Shown here: piece after piece, positions 1 to 12,900 of the stretch | How positions within the stretch are numbered: position 1 is the first letter of the stretch | How the letters are laid out: every line of letters starts with the position of its first letter | Source of the DNA: Prototheca cutis | Lineage: Eukaryota; Chlorophyta; Trebouxiophyceae; Chlorellales; Chlorellaceae | Assembly (NCBI GenBank): GCA_002897115.2 | Contig: BCIH01000010.1 | Span: 791,875-855,874 of the forward strand | Length of the DNA: 64,000 nucleotides | Reading direction: 5' to 3' | The notes under the pieces: model-generated | What the model saw: the letters and a program-made list of their open reading frames with translations, nothing else | Told to the model about the DNA's origin: nothing | Databases searched by the model: none | Program-made: the position numbers and the translations under genes

Positions 1-2769
1 TTGGGACGAATGCCGCGAGCAATGCGATAACATCGCGTGCATCCCCAGCGGCAACGGCAGGGATGCCCCGCTCGGCATCGTTCTCGCGACTGCAGGCCAC
101 AGACCCTGGACAGGCGCTGCCCGAGGGCTTGGATCCGCTTGCGGTGGCGTGGCACAAGGAGGAGCTGGACGGGGCGGTGCGGGCATACCTGCACGCACCT
201 CGTGCGCATGCGGTGCCGGCAGCGACGCTGTTACTAGCGTGGGCCGAGGAGCAAGAAGCTGGCGCGGCCGAGGCTACCATTGCTGCGCGAAAGGCGTTGG
301 CTGTGCTGCGAGCGGACGAACGGCGGCGGCGCGCGGCGAGGGCGGCGGCACGACTGCGTCTGCGCATCGACCGCGTGGTCTGGCAGCTGCGTGGCGCGGG
401 GCCCCGGGGCGAGCCGTTTGTGCAGGCATCGCTGAAGCGCGTGGCGCTGGACCGCCTGCGCAACCGCGACCGCTCCGGTTCGTTCCGGTTCTCGCTGCAC
501 CGTGCCGAGGTGCTGGACGCGCAGGGTGGTCTCGACGCGGGGCCGGGCACGGCGCCTGGGGTCATCCTCGCGGCCTGGCACCCCGACCCCAGCTGGGAGC
601 GCGAGGATCTCCTGCGCCTGAACGCGACGCTGGGCCCGCCGACGCGGAGCCATGTGGTCTACGACCACGTCGACGCGGCGCTGAGCCCGCTGGCAGTGCA
701 CCTGACAGAAAAGCTGGCCGTGGCCGCGTGGGAATACTTTTTCCCAAAAGAGACCGATGCGGCCGAACGCCAAGCCACATTTGCACAGTCCTTTCGAAGA
801 AACCAGTCTGGGAAGGGTGGTGGAGCCGGTGGTGGTGGTGGCAGTCGGCACCGTCGCGCACGGACGGGCCTGACGTCTGATCTCGAGGGGGTCAATGGTG
901 GGCTGGGCTCTGCCGGAAACAGCTTCGACCTGACAGCCGCCGGTGTCTGGCCACCTCCGTCCTCTGCTGTCGGTGCCGGTGCGCCAAGTCCCCGGGGGCC
1001 CAGCCAACTGTCCACTGCTGGCAGCGGTGTCCCGGGTGCGGGCGGTGCCGCGGCCGGCAGTGGCGGCGTCACAACGACGCCGCCACCACCGGATGCCACG
1101 TCAGCGCCGCTGGCGACGGGCCCACTGGGCAGTCAGTGGCAGCACCGGCGGGGTTCGTCGGAAACCGTCCCTGGTTCAGAAGCGTGGCCTGACTATGCCG
1201 GTGGCCTTTCGCCACAGAGCTCTGCAGGGACGCTGGCGTATGGGTTTCCTTCCTCCCCCCCACGCCACGGGGGAAGCGCAAGCCCCGGAGGCGCCGGAGC
1301 ATCCGCGCCTGGGGGCCCAGGGCCGCAGCCACATGCGCGCACGCCGAGCATGCTGGGCGGGCAAGCGGTGCAGGCCGCTGTCGTCGGGTCTGCGGCGGCG
1401 CAGGGTTACCCTGGCCGCACCGCCAGACGGTACCTGCAGTCCCTGACGTCCCGTGGCACCGACGGCAAGCCGTCCGGCACGGGCAAGCACGGCCACGGCA
1501 GCGCATCACGGGCAGCCGCACCCATCCAGCGTCGGCCGAAGTTTAAGCATTTCCGGACCAACCGTGTGCATTGCCGGGTGTCCTACGTCGGCTACCCTGT
1601 GTACGTTTTGGGCTGGACTGGGCTGAGTTGGGGCTTTTTTTGGTTTGGGGGGGAATTTTTGGGTTTTTTTGGAAAGGGGGATTTTTGGGGGGGNTTTTGT
1701 GTAGGTGTGCACGCGCGCGTTTGCGCTGGGGGTTTGTGGGATTTACTCGTTCGTTTGTCCCGGACCAGCAAGCCCTGCTGGACTCGTGCACAAGGGCTCA
1801 TACGTTCATTGTACCAGCAACGCCCTCTCCAAAAAAGGGAAAAAAATTTTCCACGACTGCAGGACGTTTACGGACTGGAAGCTTGTGCTGGACCACCGGA
1901 CGTACGAGAATTTCGAGGGCAGCTGGCGCGACCTTATGACGCGGATCAAGTGGGACACCATCAAGAGCGTGGTCAAGAGCGTCACGGGCCTGCAGAAGCA
2001 AAAGTTCAAAGAGCTGCTGGCTGATGCCCCGGCGGAGGCAGAGGCCGCCGGCGCCAAGCACACCGGCGGCGCGGCCTCGGGAACCGGCGAGGGCCTGCTG
2101 GCGGCTCTGGGGCTCAAGCGCAGCAAGCACTCGCGCGGATCGTCGACGGCCTCGGAGGGCTCTCCGGGTCTCGGCATCTCGGGCGCCGTCGCTGCCACGC
2201 TCGGCGGCGAGGAAGGCCTGGTAGGCTTGTGGCTTTTTGCTTTTGATTTAAATTTGGGTTTGCATGTGGCATGTATGCAGGGTGGGCGCGGCATGTCAGG
2301 TCTTCATTTGACCTGACAGGGTGCCTTTGAAGCCAAGGACTTTGGGATTCCCCCGCACAACGCCCATCTGGCTCCCATCTCCCAGGCACAGCACAAGGCA
2401 AAGTTGCTGATCGGGGGAGCGCATGCACACTCGAGGAGTGCGGCGGGATACACCGGCCCGCTGGCACGCAGCGCGGCGCGGGGGCCGCCGTCCGCTTCGT
2501 CTCCGGACCGCCCGCGCCGCGACGAGAGTGCGCCGGGGACGAGCACGTCCCCGCCCCTGCGACCACAAGGGGAGCCGGCCTCACGCGAAGGATCTGCCAG
2601 CGAACGCAAAGGTTCTGCGCCGGGGGCTGGCGGCGCTGATCCAGCCGTCGAGGCGCTCCTGGGCCCGCAGCCCGGCCGGAGCGGCGGCAGCGGCAGCGGC
2701 CGGGGCTGGCTGGAAAAGGTGGCGCAGCGCGCACAGGACGGTGCCGCCCGCCTGAGGGACTCCATCTAG
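1..2769 (+). CDS. BLTP2: SABRE/BLTP2-type bridge-like lipid transfer protein, C-terminal part (5' partial)
   Basis: The 3' end of a very large gene that enters from outside the window. Exons are about 3-1600, 1863-2220 and 2320-2769 (stop TAG 2767-2769). Introns 1601-1862 (donor GTACGT) and 2221-2319 keep the frame. The reading frame is open from base 3, so the ATG at 63 is internal. Conserved family blocks are a WHKEELDGAVRAY helix, a VHLTEKLAVAAWEYFFPK segment near 690-750, and a block spread over the first intron: KFKHFRTNRVHCRVSYVGYP, then LDHRTYENFEGSW and WDTIKSVVKSVTGLQ. These match SABRE/KIP (plants), Hobbit/KIAA0100 (animals) and Fmp27 (fungi), which form hydrophobic tubes moving lipid at ER-plasma membrane contacts. 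Between the WEYFFPK and KFKHFR blocks lies about 240 residues of Gly/Ser/Ala/Pro-rich, probably disordered sequence. The tail is also low complexity. Family assignment is confident; the N-terminal lipid channel is not visible here. Confidence 0.82.
1601..1862 (+). other. Intron of the SABRE/BLTP2 gene, T/G-rich
   Basis: Donor is GT|GTACGT and acceptor is CTGCAG, joining a split Val codon. The first 100 bases are strikingly G- and T-rich on the coding strand, with runs of seven or more G and T and one N at 1694. This composition is unlike the flanking GC-rich exons. Confidence 0.7.
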
Positions 2770-3742
2770 GTGATGGTGGTGCTGGCAGTGGTGGTGAAGC
2801 GGGCTGCTGCGCAGTCTCCAGACCCCACGAAGAAACAAAGACGCCGCGCACAGGCGATCTCCTCATCCCCCTTTGGATGATCCAATGCTGGACGATCCGT
2901 TCTTTTATTTGAATGATGTGCATATTGTATTGTTATCCGGCGCGGATTTAGTTGTCGCGTCCCTCGATGCCCGCCAAGGTCCGCCAAGCTTCTCCTGCTC
3001 AGCACACTTCGCGTAATCGCCGGGGAAGCGGTCACCCCCGCTCGACGCACGGAATGCGCTCGCGCTTAAACATTCTGCCCCCCAGCTCTGTGACGAATGC
3101 AATGCAGTTCTCGAGGCTGACAAGGTGAAATGAGCATATTTTGATCGGCATCAAGTGCGGAGGGTTCGTGCCGGTACACGGCCTTTTGCCTTTGCGTTGT
3201 GCTGCCGTAGGACTTTGAGGCTGCTTAGTCATAGGAGGGCTGGCTAGGGGCCACTCCTCCTCCTGAGCACCAAGCAGCCTGTCACAGTTTACATCGCATT
3301 GAGTAAAAATTGGCGTGAGAGGGGCAACCCACTGTATTGAGTCCTCAGGCATCGTTGGCCAGGTCGACGAGCACCAGGAGCCGCCTGGGGCAGCGAGCTG
3401 CCCCCCCCCGCGGGGCTCTGGGCCTCCGACGAGCCTCGTGAGAAGGAAGCGGCCCAAGCTGCTCATGGTCCTAGATGCTGTCAAGGTGCGATGCAAGCAA
3501 TGGGAGCGTTGCAGAGGGACTGTGATGAGTGTCTTCATTGGTGGCCATCCAGTGCGCAGCGCTGCGCCCCCCTGTGGAGATCATGGGACCCTTTCGGCTA
3601 AAGTTCTCACCTTGGGTTGGATTCGGTCTGACAGGTCCAGACAGTGGCATGACGCCTGCATAACACCACGTGCAAGGCTTCCTCTTCCATTGCCCTCACT
3701 CTGCCATGCCCGACTCCCACCCAACACTGTCCCTGAGCGCAG
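2770..3742. other. Intergenic, no supported gene
   Basis: Follows the SABRE stop. Some open frames exist on both strands but none shows a recognisable domain. The missing first exon of the downstream carrier gene probably lies in the right part, because that gene opens with a splice acceptor near 3740. Confidence 0.5.
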
Positions 3743-5157
3743 AAGAAGCTGCGGGAGGAGAAGGAGCTGCGGAATGTGTTGGCAGGGGGCTTGGCGGGCG
3801 TGCTGACCTCAACGTTTGTGTGCCCGCTGGATGTCCTCAAGACGCGGCTGCAGGTCCAGAGCCGGGCAGCCCTGGCTTCGGGCAGCTACCGAGGCATCGG
3901 AGGTGAGATGAGGATCCCTGTGTTGTCGTTTCCTGGGTCCCAAAGCGGACAAAACTCCCTCTTCCGATCCGCCAGTTCCCCATGGACACCTACCCCTGTA
4001 TCCTATGCTCCGCACATGCCCCCTCCACACCCCCCCCTCTTACACACACACAATACCATAGGTGGCTTGTCGCACATTGTGGCACAGGAGGGACTGCGGG
4101 GTCTGTACCGTGGGCTGACGCCGACACTGGTGGCGCTGCTTCCCAACTGGGCGGTGTATTTTACGGCGTACGAGCGACTGAAGAGCGTGATTGGCGCGCG
4201 GGTGGGCCCACGCCACGCCAGTTCGCCACAGGTACACATGGCCGCAGCCGCGGGAGCTGGCGCAGCCACCATGCTGTTGACCAACCCGCTGTGGGTGGTC
4301 AAGACGCGGCTGCAGACGCAGGCGCTGGGCCTGCGGTTCGGGTCGTCCCGCAGCGCGCTGCCCTACAGGGGCCTGGTCGACGCGCTGACCAGAATTGCGA
4401 GGGAGGAAGGGCTGGCGGGCCTGTACTCGGGGCTGGGGCCCTCCCTACTCGGCGTGGCCCATGTCGTCATCCAGTTTCCGCTGTACGAAGCCCTCAAAGC
4501 CCATTTCCAGGCCGCACATGCCGACGAGCCGGGATACGACGGCCGCATCTCCACGTGCGCTCATTCTTTTTTCTGTTGGTTGTCTCTTTGTGGGTTTAAG
4601 GGGGGGAAGCATGTATGGCTATCTTATGAACACGCGCACATGGACAAAAACCAATATCCTCACAAAAAAACCCTGTGTGCAGCATGGAGCTGGTGTTGTC
4701 GTCGGCGTCGTCTAAGATGGTGGCGGCGACGGTGACGTACCCGCACGAGGTGGTGCGGTCCCGGATGCACGTCTCTGGCGTTGGAGCATTTTCCGGCATT
4801 TCTTCGACGTGCCGGGCGCTGTGGGCCGAGGACGGCATCGNGGCATTTTACCGTGGGTGCCTGACGAATCTGTTGCGCACGACGCCCGCCGCCGCCGTCA
4901 CGTTTACCAGCTTTGAGTTGATATCCGCCGCGTTGCGCGCGTGGACGGCCGAGCCCGCGGTCGAAGGCGACGTGGAGGCCCTGCGCTCGAAAGCGCCGGG
5001 GCCCGCGCCGGCGCCGGGCGGCTCGTCGACGCCCCCGACAGCCTCGGTGTCCATGGGGGTCGGCGCGACCCGGGCACCGGCGGCGCAGGCGCTGGAGCCC
5101 GTGCCCCGGCTCACAGACCTCCGCACGCACACGCGGCCGTTGGCAGAGGAGCAGTGA
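3743..5157 (+). CDS. Mitochondrial carrier family protein, probable NAD+ transporter (5' partial)
   Basis: Three exons are secure: about 3743-3902, 4062-4554 and 4683-5157 (TGA). The first opens behind an acceptor, so the initiator exon is upstream and not identified. Three repeats of the carrier family are visible. Signatures are PLDVLKTRLQ in repeat 1, NPLWVVKTRLQTQ in repeat 2 and YPHEVVRSRM in repeat 3, each followed by the matrix-side glycine/acidic stretch (GLYRGL, GLYSGL, FYRG). NPLWVVKTRLQTQ together with NLLRTTPAAAVTFTSFE is characteristic of the NDT1/NDT2 and yeast Ndt1 NAD+ carriers, also close to the folate/pyrimidine nucleotide carriers. It would sit in the inner mitochondrial (or plastid) membrane exchanging NAD+ for nucleotides. 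The last 75 or so residues are a Pro/Ala-rich tail not usual for the family. One N at 4841 falls in repeat 3. Substrate is inferred, family is certain. Confidence 0.85.
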
Positions 5158-5624
5158 TCTCGTTGCCGCCCTGCAGGGCAGGCCCTTTTGGTTTTGATTC
5201 TCTTGAGGCACCATGAAATCGGTCTAGGCGCCGGAATGACAAAGGCAGGGGCCGCCGGGGGGCAGGGAGCCAATTCAAACGCCACCGCGTGGGAGGATGT
5301 GCGAGGTGAGGAGGAAAGAGAGAAAGGGCAGAAACATTAGAAGTCGTGTCGATGTCTCGAACCTGCTGGAGACACTCGTCAACCTAAAAGTGCGCCGGCC
5401 CCGACAGGAGACGCATATTTCGCAAACTTTGGTTTTCTCTGGGTTGGGGAACGGTGCTCGATCATTGCAAACAGGTATGGTGGCGTTTGTTGTTACGCGG
5501 GCTTTCTGATCCTTCCGACTCGCTTGAACCTCGGTCGCCGGGAGCGACCCCGTCGAGGCCAGAATGTTCACTGTGTTTCCCTATTATTTGCGCAGAAGAA
5601 CGTCGTTTGGAGAGCTAGGCCACA
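5158..5624. other. Intergenic and 5' region of polyubiquitin
   Basis: No coding feature seen. It should hold the polyubiquitin promoter and 5' UTR. I saw no clear TATA box or heat-shock element. Confidence 0.4.
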
Positions 5625-6659
<1,035 letters not shown>

Positions 6660-6693
6660 AAATTTTCAACTCACCTGTATGAATTCGCTGTTA

Positions 6694-6698
6694 TGTAA
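6694..6698 (+). terminator. TGTAA polyadenylation signal of polyubiquitin
   Basis: The pentamer TGTAA is the known chlorophyte polyadenylation signal. It lies about 35 bases past the stop codon. Confidence 0.5.
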
Positions 6699-6725
6699 TG
6701 TATCCTTGTACATTAACGGCAGAAA

Positions 6726-7070
6726 ATGGTGAAACCTTCTCAGGATTCGTCAGAAGACTCCCACCTGCACAGCAAGGGCATGCCTCCCAAACAAAATNCC
6801 TGTTGGACTGCATCCCCTTGCCGCGTCGCTCAGAGGATGGGTTGGGTTCCTTCTTGGCAGCAGGGTGGGTCATGCAGAGAGCAGACGCCCGAGGTGGTGT
6901 GCCACGGACTGCTGCGCTGCACCAACGAGGAGTGCTGCCCCCCGAACGGCGAGCATCGTCTCTGGAACCGAGACTTGATGGCGTGTCTGAACATGAGGCA
7001 CATCGTGCAGAGCCTGCGGAAGACCGGCCAGCGGCCTCTGCGCTTCCAGCGCCCAAGGGCGCAGTGCTGA
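6726..7070 (+). pseudogene. Fanzor/TnpB-like nuclease, C-terminal remnant
   Basis: An open frame of about 114 codons ending TGA at 7068-7070. Its last 55 residues carry the end of a TnpB/Fanzor RuvC nuclease: a C-X4-C zinc-ribbon half (Cys codons 6918 and 6933), then WNRD (Asp codon 6972-6974, the RuvC-III acid), then ACLNM, and a terminal GQRPLRF segment. A second fragment at 39591-40081 has the same order: CxNExC, NRD, A..NM, G.RP..F. Fanzors are eukaryotic relatives of the IS605-family TnpB RNA-guided nucleases. The first zinc-ribbon Cys pair, RuvC-I and RuvC-II are not visible and the 5' side abuts the polyubiquitin 3' UTR, so this looks like an eroded copy. One N at 6798. Family call is by motif reading only. 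Confidence 0.55.
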
Positions 7071-7583
7071 TGAACGTACATCCATCCATCCTGGGAGGTT
7101 ACAGCCTTCTCAACTGGGGGTGGGAACCCTCGGGGCTCCTTCCCTCCCCCAGGAAGGGAAAGCAGCCCCGGAGGTGGTCCATCATTGAGGTGGTCCACCT
7201 TCCTTTTGCCCTGCATGGTACTGAGGCGACAGAGCGATGATGTGTCTCTGCTCCAGTTTTAGGGGAAAGGCAGATATCGGGTATGTTTGTCCTTCAGCTA
7301 TGATGGCTACAAACTCATAACTGACATAATTTTATTGGCTGCTTGCACCCTCTGACAGCATCACACATCGTGCTAGCATTCAGTGAGCTACTATTGCTGG
7401 TGATCCCACGCAACGCTCAAGAGCCCATCTCCCCAGAAGGGGCTGAGGTGCTACTATCAGTTTGGCCCATTCCATTGATGGAAATGCTCATGCCTGCGCT
7501 GGTGCGTCCAACAATCATCATATTCTTACATCGTTTTGCAATTTAACAGCGATATCAGCATGTGTTTCAATGCAGCCTCGATC
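7071..7583. other. Intergenic
   Basis: No gene recognised. Contains TTACA (TGTAA on the minus strand) at 7526-7530, about 54 bases past the H2A.X stop, a likely polyadenylation signal for that gene. Confidence 0.5.
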
Positions 7584-8216
<633 letters not shown>

Positions 8217-8626
8217 GCTGAATGGCTGTTGAGGTTTCCGACCTACAAATGAAATCCGAATCGTCTAGAGATATAGATCGTCTGTGAGGATTGTGGAGCG
8301 GATCAGACTGTGTTGTTACGTGTCGGCCCCGTTTTCGCTGGTCGGCTGCCCTTTCGCGCATTCGCTGTTACTGATTCCTTCCATCGGAACATTTCCGGGG
8401 CGTTNACGCAGTGGCGCTCAAAAATGGCCTTAGAAGAGGGACTGTGATCCTTTATCGTAGTACAATTCCGTACGGTTTAGTTGATTGTGCTTTGCAGAGG
8501 AATAGAAGGCGTGACGCTAAGCCCGTGCTCCACATGCAAGCGGCCTGAGGGTGGGAGCTGGCCCCGCTCCCCCCGCTCCCACCCCCGCTGGCCCCGGCGT
8601 TCTCCAGCGCGGACTGAGTTGTCACC
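8217..8626. promoter_or_regulatory. Shared intergenic region between divergent H2A.X and STEEP1-like genes
   Basis: About 410 bases between two start codons facing apart, so both promoters must lie here. No TATA box or histone octamer was identified by eye. N at 8405. Confidence 0.4.
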
Positions 8627-9738
8627 ATGGGACCCAGGCGCACCACCCTGACCTACAGCTCTGAGAATGCCGCGCCGCTTGGGGAGGTGCCAGTGTTTGT
8701 GTACTACTGCAAGCACAGCGGGCGCCATGTGATGACCACAGACTGCGACCTCTCTGCTGCTCCCAGGCGTGCCACGGACCATGCCCTGGTCATAGACACC
8801 GTCTCCCACACGCTCAAGCTATACAACACCCAGGACGGCGGCGAGAAACTCATCAGGCGAAAGTGAGTGAGGACCCCTTTTGGCGCCGCGTGTTTGTGGG
8901 CGGGGAGGGAGAAGGGAGGGTGAGGCCCCTTGGCACCGACAAATGACAATGGGATTGTTCACACAGGACAGTCTCCTTTTGCCCCACCATACAAAAAACA
9001 ACAAACACAGGTCTGGGGATGTGGAGCGGCAGTACCGCATGCGGACGGGCCCGCTGCCCATTGCGTACTACACCGAGCCCGGCGGGCGGTATTTGTATGT
9101 GTTGGACGATGCACTGACGACGTATACTGCGAGNCGTGACCCTGGCAAGGCACCCCCAGTGCCGCCCTGCATCCGTGCGGCCAGCGGGGGTGCCACATTG
9201 GTGGTGCTGGAGGTGGATGATCGGGCAAAGGGCCTCGGCCTGCTTCGCATCTCGGCAGACGCCGTGCGCCTGCAGATGCGGGCAGCCATCGTGGCTGAGG
9301 GAGCAGTCGAGGAGCTCCTTGGCTACCTCCGACAAGTCCTTGGTGAGCGCGCGAGTTTTTGTTGTCTCAATGGGGCGCTGTGGACTGCTGGGTAGTGGTC
9401 GTGGTGGGAGTTGATCGGCCGGGGCACTTGCCACGGCCAGAGTGGTGAGGGGGCTATGAGTCCTGCCCAGGCACATGTTGTCTCTGTCTCCGGTATCGTC
9501 CAGACAAAGCAAGCTCCCTCACCAATCCCTCGCGCCCCCAAATATGAATACAATTAAAGGTACACGGCGGTCGGAGCTGTCGTTGGAAAAGGGGGAAGCA
9601 ACAAGGCGGCCCGTGCTCAAGGTGGTGGGTCTCTCACCCAAGGTCGTGTTTGCACGGCTGAATGCTGGGCTGGAAGCCGCGCGCGCCGCAGATGCCGAGG
9701 CCATTGCTGCCATGCCCCCACCACGCCGGCGCTATTGA
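8627..9738 (+). CDS. STEEP1: STEEP1 / UPF0428 (CXorf56) family protein
   Basis: Exons 8627-8862, 9011-9342 and 9560-9738, phases consistent. The N-terminal half matches the family closely: VFVYYC, TDCDL, RATDHALVIDT, LKLYNTQ, RRKSGDVERQYRMRTGPLP, then Y...GRYLYVLDDAL. In animals STEEP1 promotes COPII-mediated exit of STING from the ER. The family is much older than STING, and its function in algae is unknown (splicing association has been suggested for relatives). The second Cys pair seen in animal homologues (C-X2-C after RRP.G.ERQY) seems absent: the corresponding place reads RMRTGPLPIAYY. The C-terminus is basic (PPPRRRY). About 248 residues, close to the animal protein. N at 9134. Confidence 0.82.
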
Positions 9739-9986
9739 GTGGTGTTGGAGTCATGATGGAGCTCTGGACAGCCGCGGGTGTTCTCCTTGCCTGGCCTGAT
9801 TCTGGCACTCTGCAACAACAAGGAGCAGACTCAAATTCCGGTGTCCCCGGACTTTAAGGAATCCCAATTGATACACCACCTTGCCGTTACACCGATGTCA
9901 ACATGGATGCATGCATGTTACGGGGAGGAGGAAAGCCCGTCGTTGACGGCATTTGGGTTTTTCAACGCACACAGCCGAGCTATCGC
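9739..9986. other. Convergent 3' intergenic region with minus-strand TGTAA
   Basis: Lies between the STEEP1-like and GCN1 stop codons. TTACA at 9887-9891 is TGTAA on the minus strand, about 100 bases past the GCN1 stop. Confidence 0.4.
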
Positions 9987-12900
9987 CTACCACCCGAGGC
10001 CTGCATCGTCGTCGTCCTCATCACCCGGTGGCAGCTTGGCCAGGCGACGGATGTAGGCATCAGTGAGGCTGCGCTTGGTGCCCGCGCCAGCCGACTCCTC
10101 CAGGAACCGGCGAGCCAGACCCTCATCGCCGCCAGACAGGCCCAGCAGCCGCGACAACGTCCGCTCCGCAGCAAGCTTGGTCGATCCGCTTGTCGACTGG
10201 TTTAAGGGGGAGGAGGTTGGCTTTGTTGGGGGAGCAGCAGGTCGCGACTCGTCGAGAAGTTGGAACTTCCGTCCTAATAGCAGCGATGCCTGGGGTAACG
10301 TCTGGGAGCAGCTTCCCCACCCCACGTATGTACACACAGAAATAGCCCTAAAACCAAAAACAAGAAACAACGAATCCCTACCTGGATGATGGCCAGCAGG
10401 GAGGGCACCAGGTCTTCAAANTGCGGTGCCAGCAGCTCTGGCGCGGCGGCGCCGAGACCGGCAGCGCGCCGCAGGGCTGCCATGGCCAGGCGCTGCACGT
10501 CGCTGTCTTGGTCGGTCCCCAACAGACCCACAAACACACTGGCGAGCTGGGGCAAGACAGCTGGTCGAGAAGCCACAGCATCACTGTCCCCGGCGTCACC
10601 AATAGCCGCGGCAAGGACGGCGGAGAGGATGCCCCCCGCCCCCCGAGCGGCGGCAAGCCGGACGTCCGGGCTGGGGTCGCGGGCAAAGCGTGTAGCCACC
10701 GCACTTGTGACCTCGGCGCAGAGACGCTGGGCCTCGGCGTCGGCCGTCAGACGTGCGGGGGCGTGACGAGCCAAAGCGGCGGCCACTGCCGCGGCGCCCA
10801 GTCGGTCGCCCAGCTTCCCGCTGGCCGCCGCGCCGCCCGTGCCGAGCGTGCCGACGGCCCGCAGCATCGAGGCGACCTCCTGCGGGGGCAGGTGGGCGCA
10901 CAGTGCGCCCAGGGCGCGGGCCGCCGCAGTTCGCGAGGCATCGTCATCGCCAGCATGCGCCAGCGCGTCTTGTGCCGCGGTCGCCACGCGGGCCAGGGCA
11001 TCGGCCGCCGCCCGCTCTCCCGCGGCCGCTACGGCGCCTTCCAGTGCCAGCAGGTACGCTTCCGCGCCACCTGGCACTGCTGCGCGGGCCGACGTCGCCA
11101 GGTCGCCGAGCAGGGCGTCCAGTCTCGGGGTCAGGCGTGCCAGTCCCCCCAGGTCGGCAGCCGCCAGGAGCCTGACCCTGGGTTCGGGGTCCAGCAGGCC
11201 CTTGACGAACGTGGTCTGCAGCTGCGGCACAAACGGTTTGAGTCCCACCCCGGCCTTGGCAATCAGCGTGCCCAGCGTGTTGAGGATGGCCGTCTTGACT
11301 GGCGCCGGGAAGCGGTCCCCCATGATACGGATCAGGGGACCCGTCGCCTGCACCACGTACGGGCGCAGCGTGTCCTCGCCCGTCACCTGAATCAATTGAC
11401 CAAGCCCCTCTGCCGCCAACTCCCGCAGTTCCGCAGAACCCTTTTGGGGGGGTTGAGCGGAAATTGTGGGTGTGCGCGTATGTGAAGGGTCCGTAAGAAT
11501 CAACCAGTCCCACACAACAAAGCCATTTGTCACGTCTTTCCCAAGAAATACCTGGAGGATGCCTTGTGTGTAGATGGGCAGCAGCGGCCCCAGGGCCTTG
11601 GGCAGACACAGCCCTGCGATGAGCAGAGGACCGGGCGCCTTTTTCCGCCGCTCCCTGTCCCTCGCAACCAGCACCGCATCCTGCGAAGATGGGGGTGGGG
11701 GGGGGGTTGATTGAGTATATTCACATTGTGTTGGAAGGGCTTTTTTTAGGGGAGATCCCCCCTTTCTTCCTTCCCCAAACAGCCAAAATCCGCCGAAACA
11801 AAAGAACAGGAAGAATTGACTGTTTCGATCAAAGCGAACAAAACTGGGATGACAGCAACGCTCAACCAAGCAAACCATAAGGCCAATAACCTTGCCTTGA
11901 GGCATCGGACGTAGTTGGGCTGGAGCTCCTTGGGGATCGATCCGGTAACGGCGGTCAGCGCCTCCCAGCAGGCCTGGACTCCCTCGGCGTCGTTACGGTC
12001 GTCCTGGACCAGCAGGGGCACCAGTGCGGCGATGAGCGCCGGCGCATGCTCTGCAGCGTCGAGTTTGGCAGACTTGAACAGCACGCCGACGGCCTTGGCG
12101 GCTCCGCGGCGCCGGACGGGCTCGTCCAGTGCGTGCAGCAGCTCAGCAGCGAGCAAGTGCAGCCCGTCTTCTTGGACTGCCAGCACCACCGCAGACAACG
12201 TCGAATTTGCCGCGGCGGCAGCAGGGGAGACGTCCGGGTGGTCGGAGGCGAGTTCGGTGAGCAACGGCACGAGTGTCCCCAGGTGCGGGTGCAGCGCCGA
12301 CCCCGCGACGCCACACAGCGCAGCCGTGGCTTCGAGTTTCGCGGCCGACACGGGGGCCTTGAGCAGGCGGGGCAGCATGCCGCCCAGCAGCCCCGGGCGC
12401 ACGCCCAGGACAACGCGCAGACCCTCCAACGCCTGGCTCCGGCGATCCGTGTCGTCCAGCCCCGCGAGCAGCCCTGGGACAATGCCGTCCTGGCCTCCAG
12501 CCCCACGAACGAGGACACCGAAAACGCCGCCAGCGGCGGCACGCACCGCGGCGTCCTCGTCGCACAGTGCGGCCTGCACAGCCGGGAGCAGTTCCGGCAG
12601 GTGTGGGGCCAGGGGTTCGCGGCCAGCGTTCTCCANAACGTCCCGCAGCCCAGCACAGACGCCCTGGCGGGTGCGGGCGTCGGGGTCGCTCATTCCGTCC
12701 CTCAAGATCGGCACGACCTGCGCCAGCACGCGGTCGCCCATCTTGCGGACCAGCTCGCCCAGGCACCGCCCTGCGGCCGCCCGGGCATCGTCCCCGGGAT
12801 CAGCCAGGCTGCGGACCACCAGCGCCATGAGTGCAGGAAGGATTTCCGACAGCGTCCGTGGCGTGTTGGTGACCAGTGTCTTCCAGACATGCAGCGCCGC

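Noticed and set aside
2905..3171. Possible small minus-strand protein joined across a G5 run (…RIPCVE / DRFPGDYAKC…)
   Set aside because: Needs a one-base deletion to stay open, and no family similarity was recognised.
10508..11485. Long plus-strand frames antisense to GCN1 (also 12046-13281 and 15003-16739)
   Set aside because: Shadows of the GCN1 coding strand in GC-rich DNA; Arg/Ser/Ala-rich translations with no domains.
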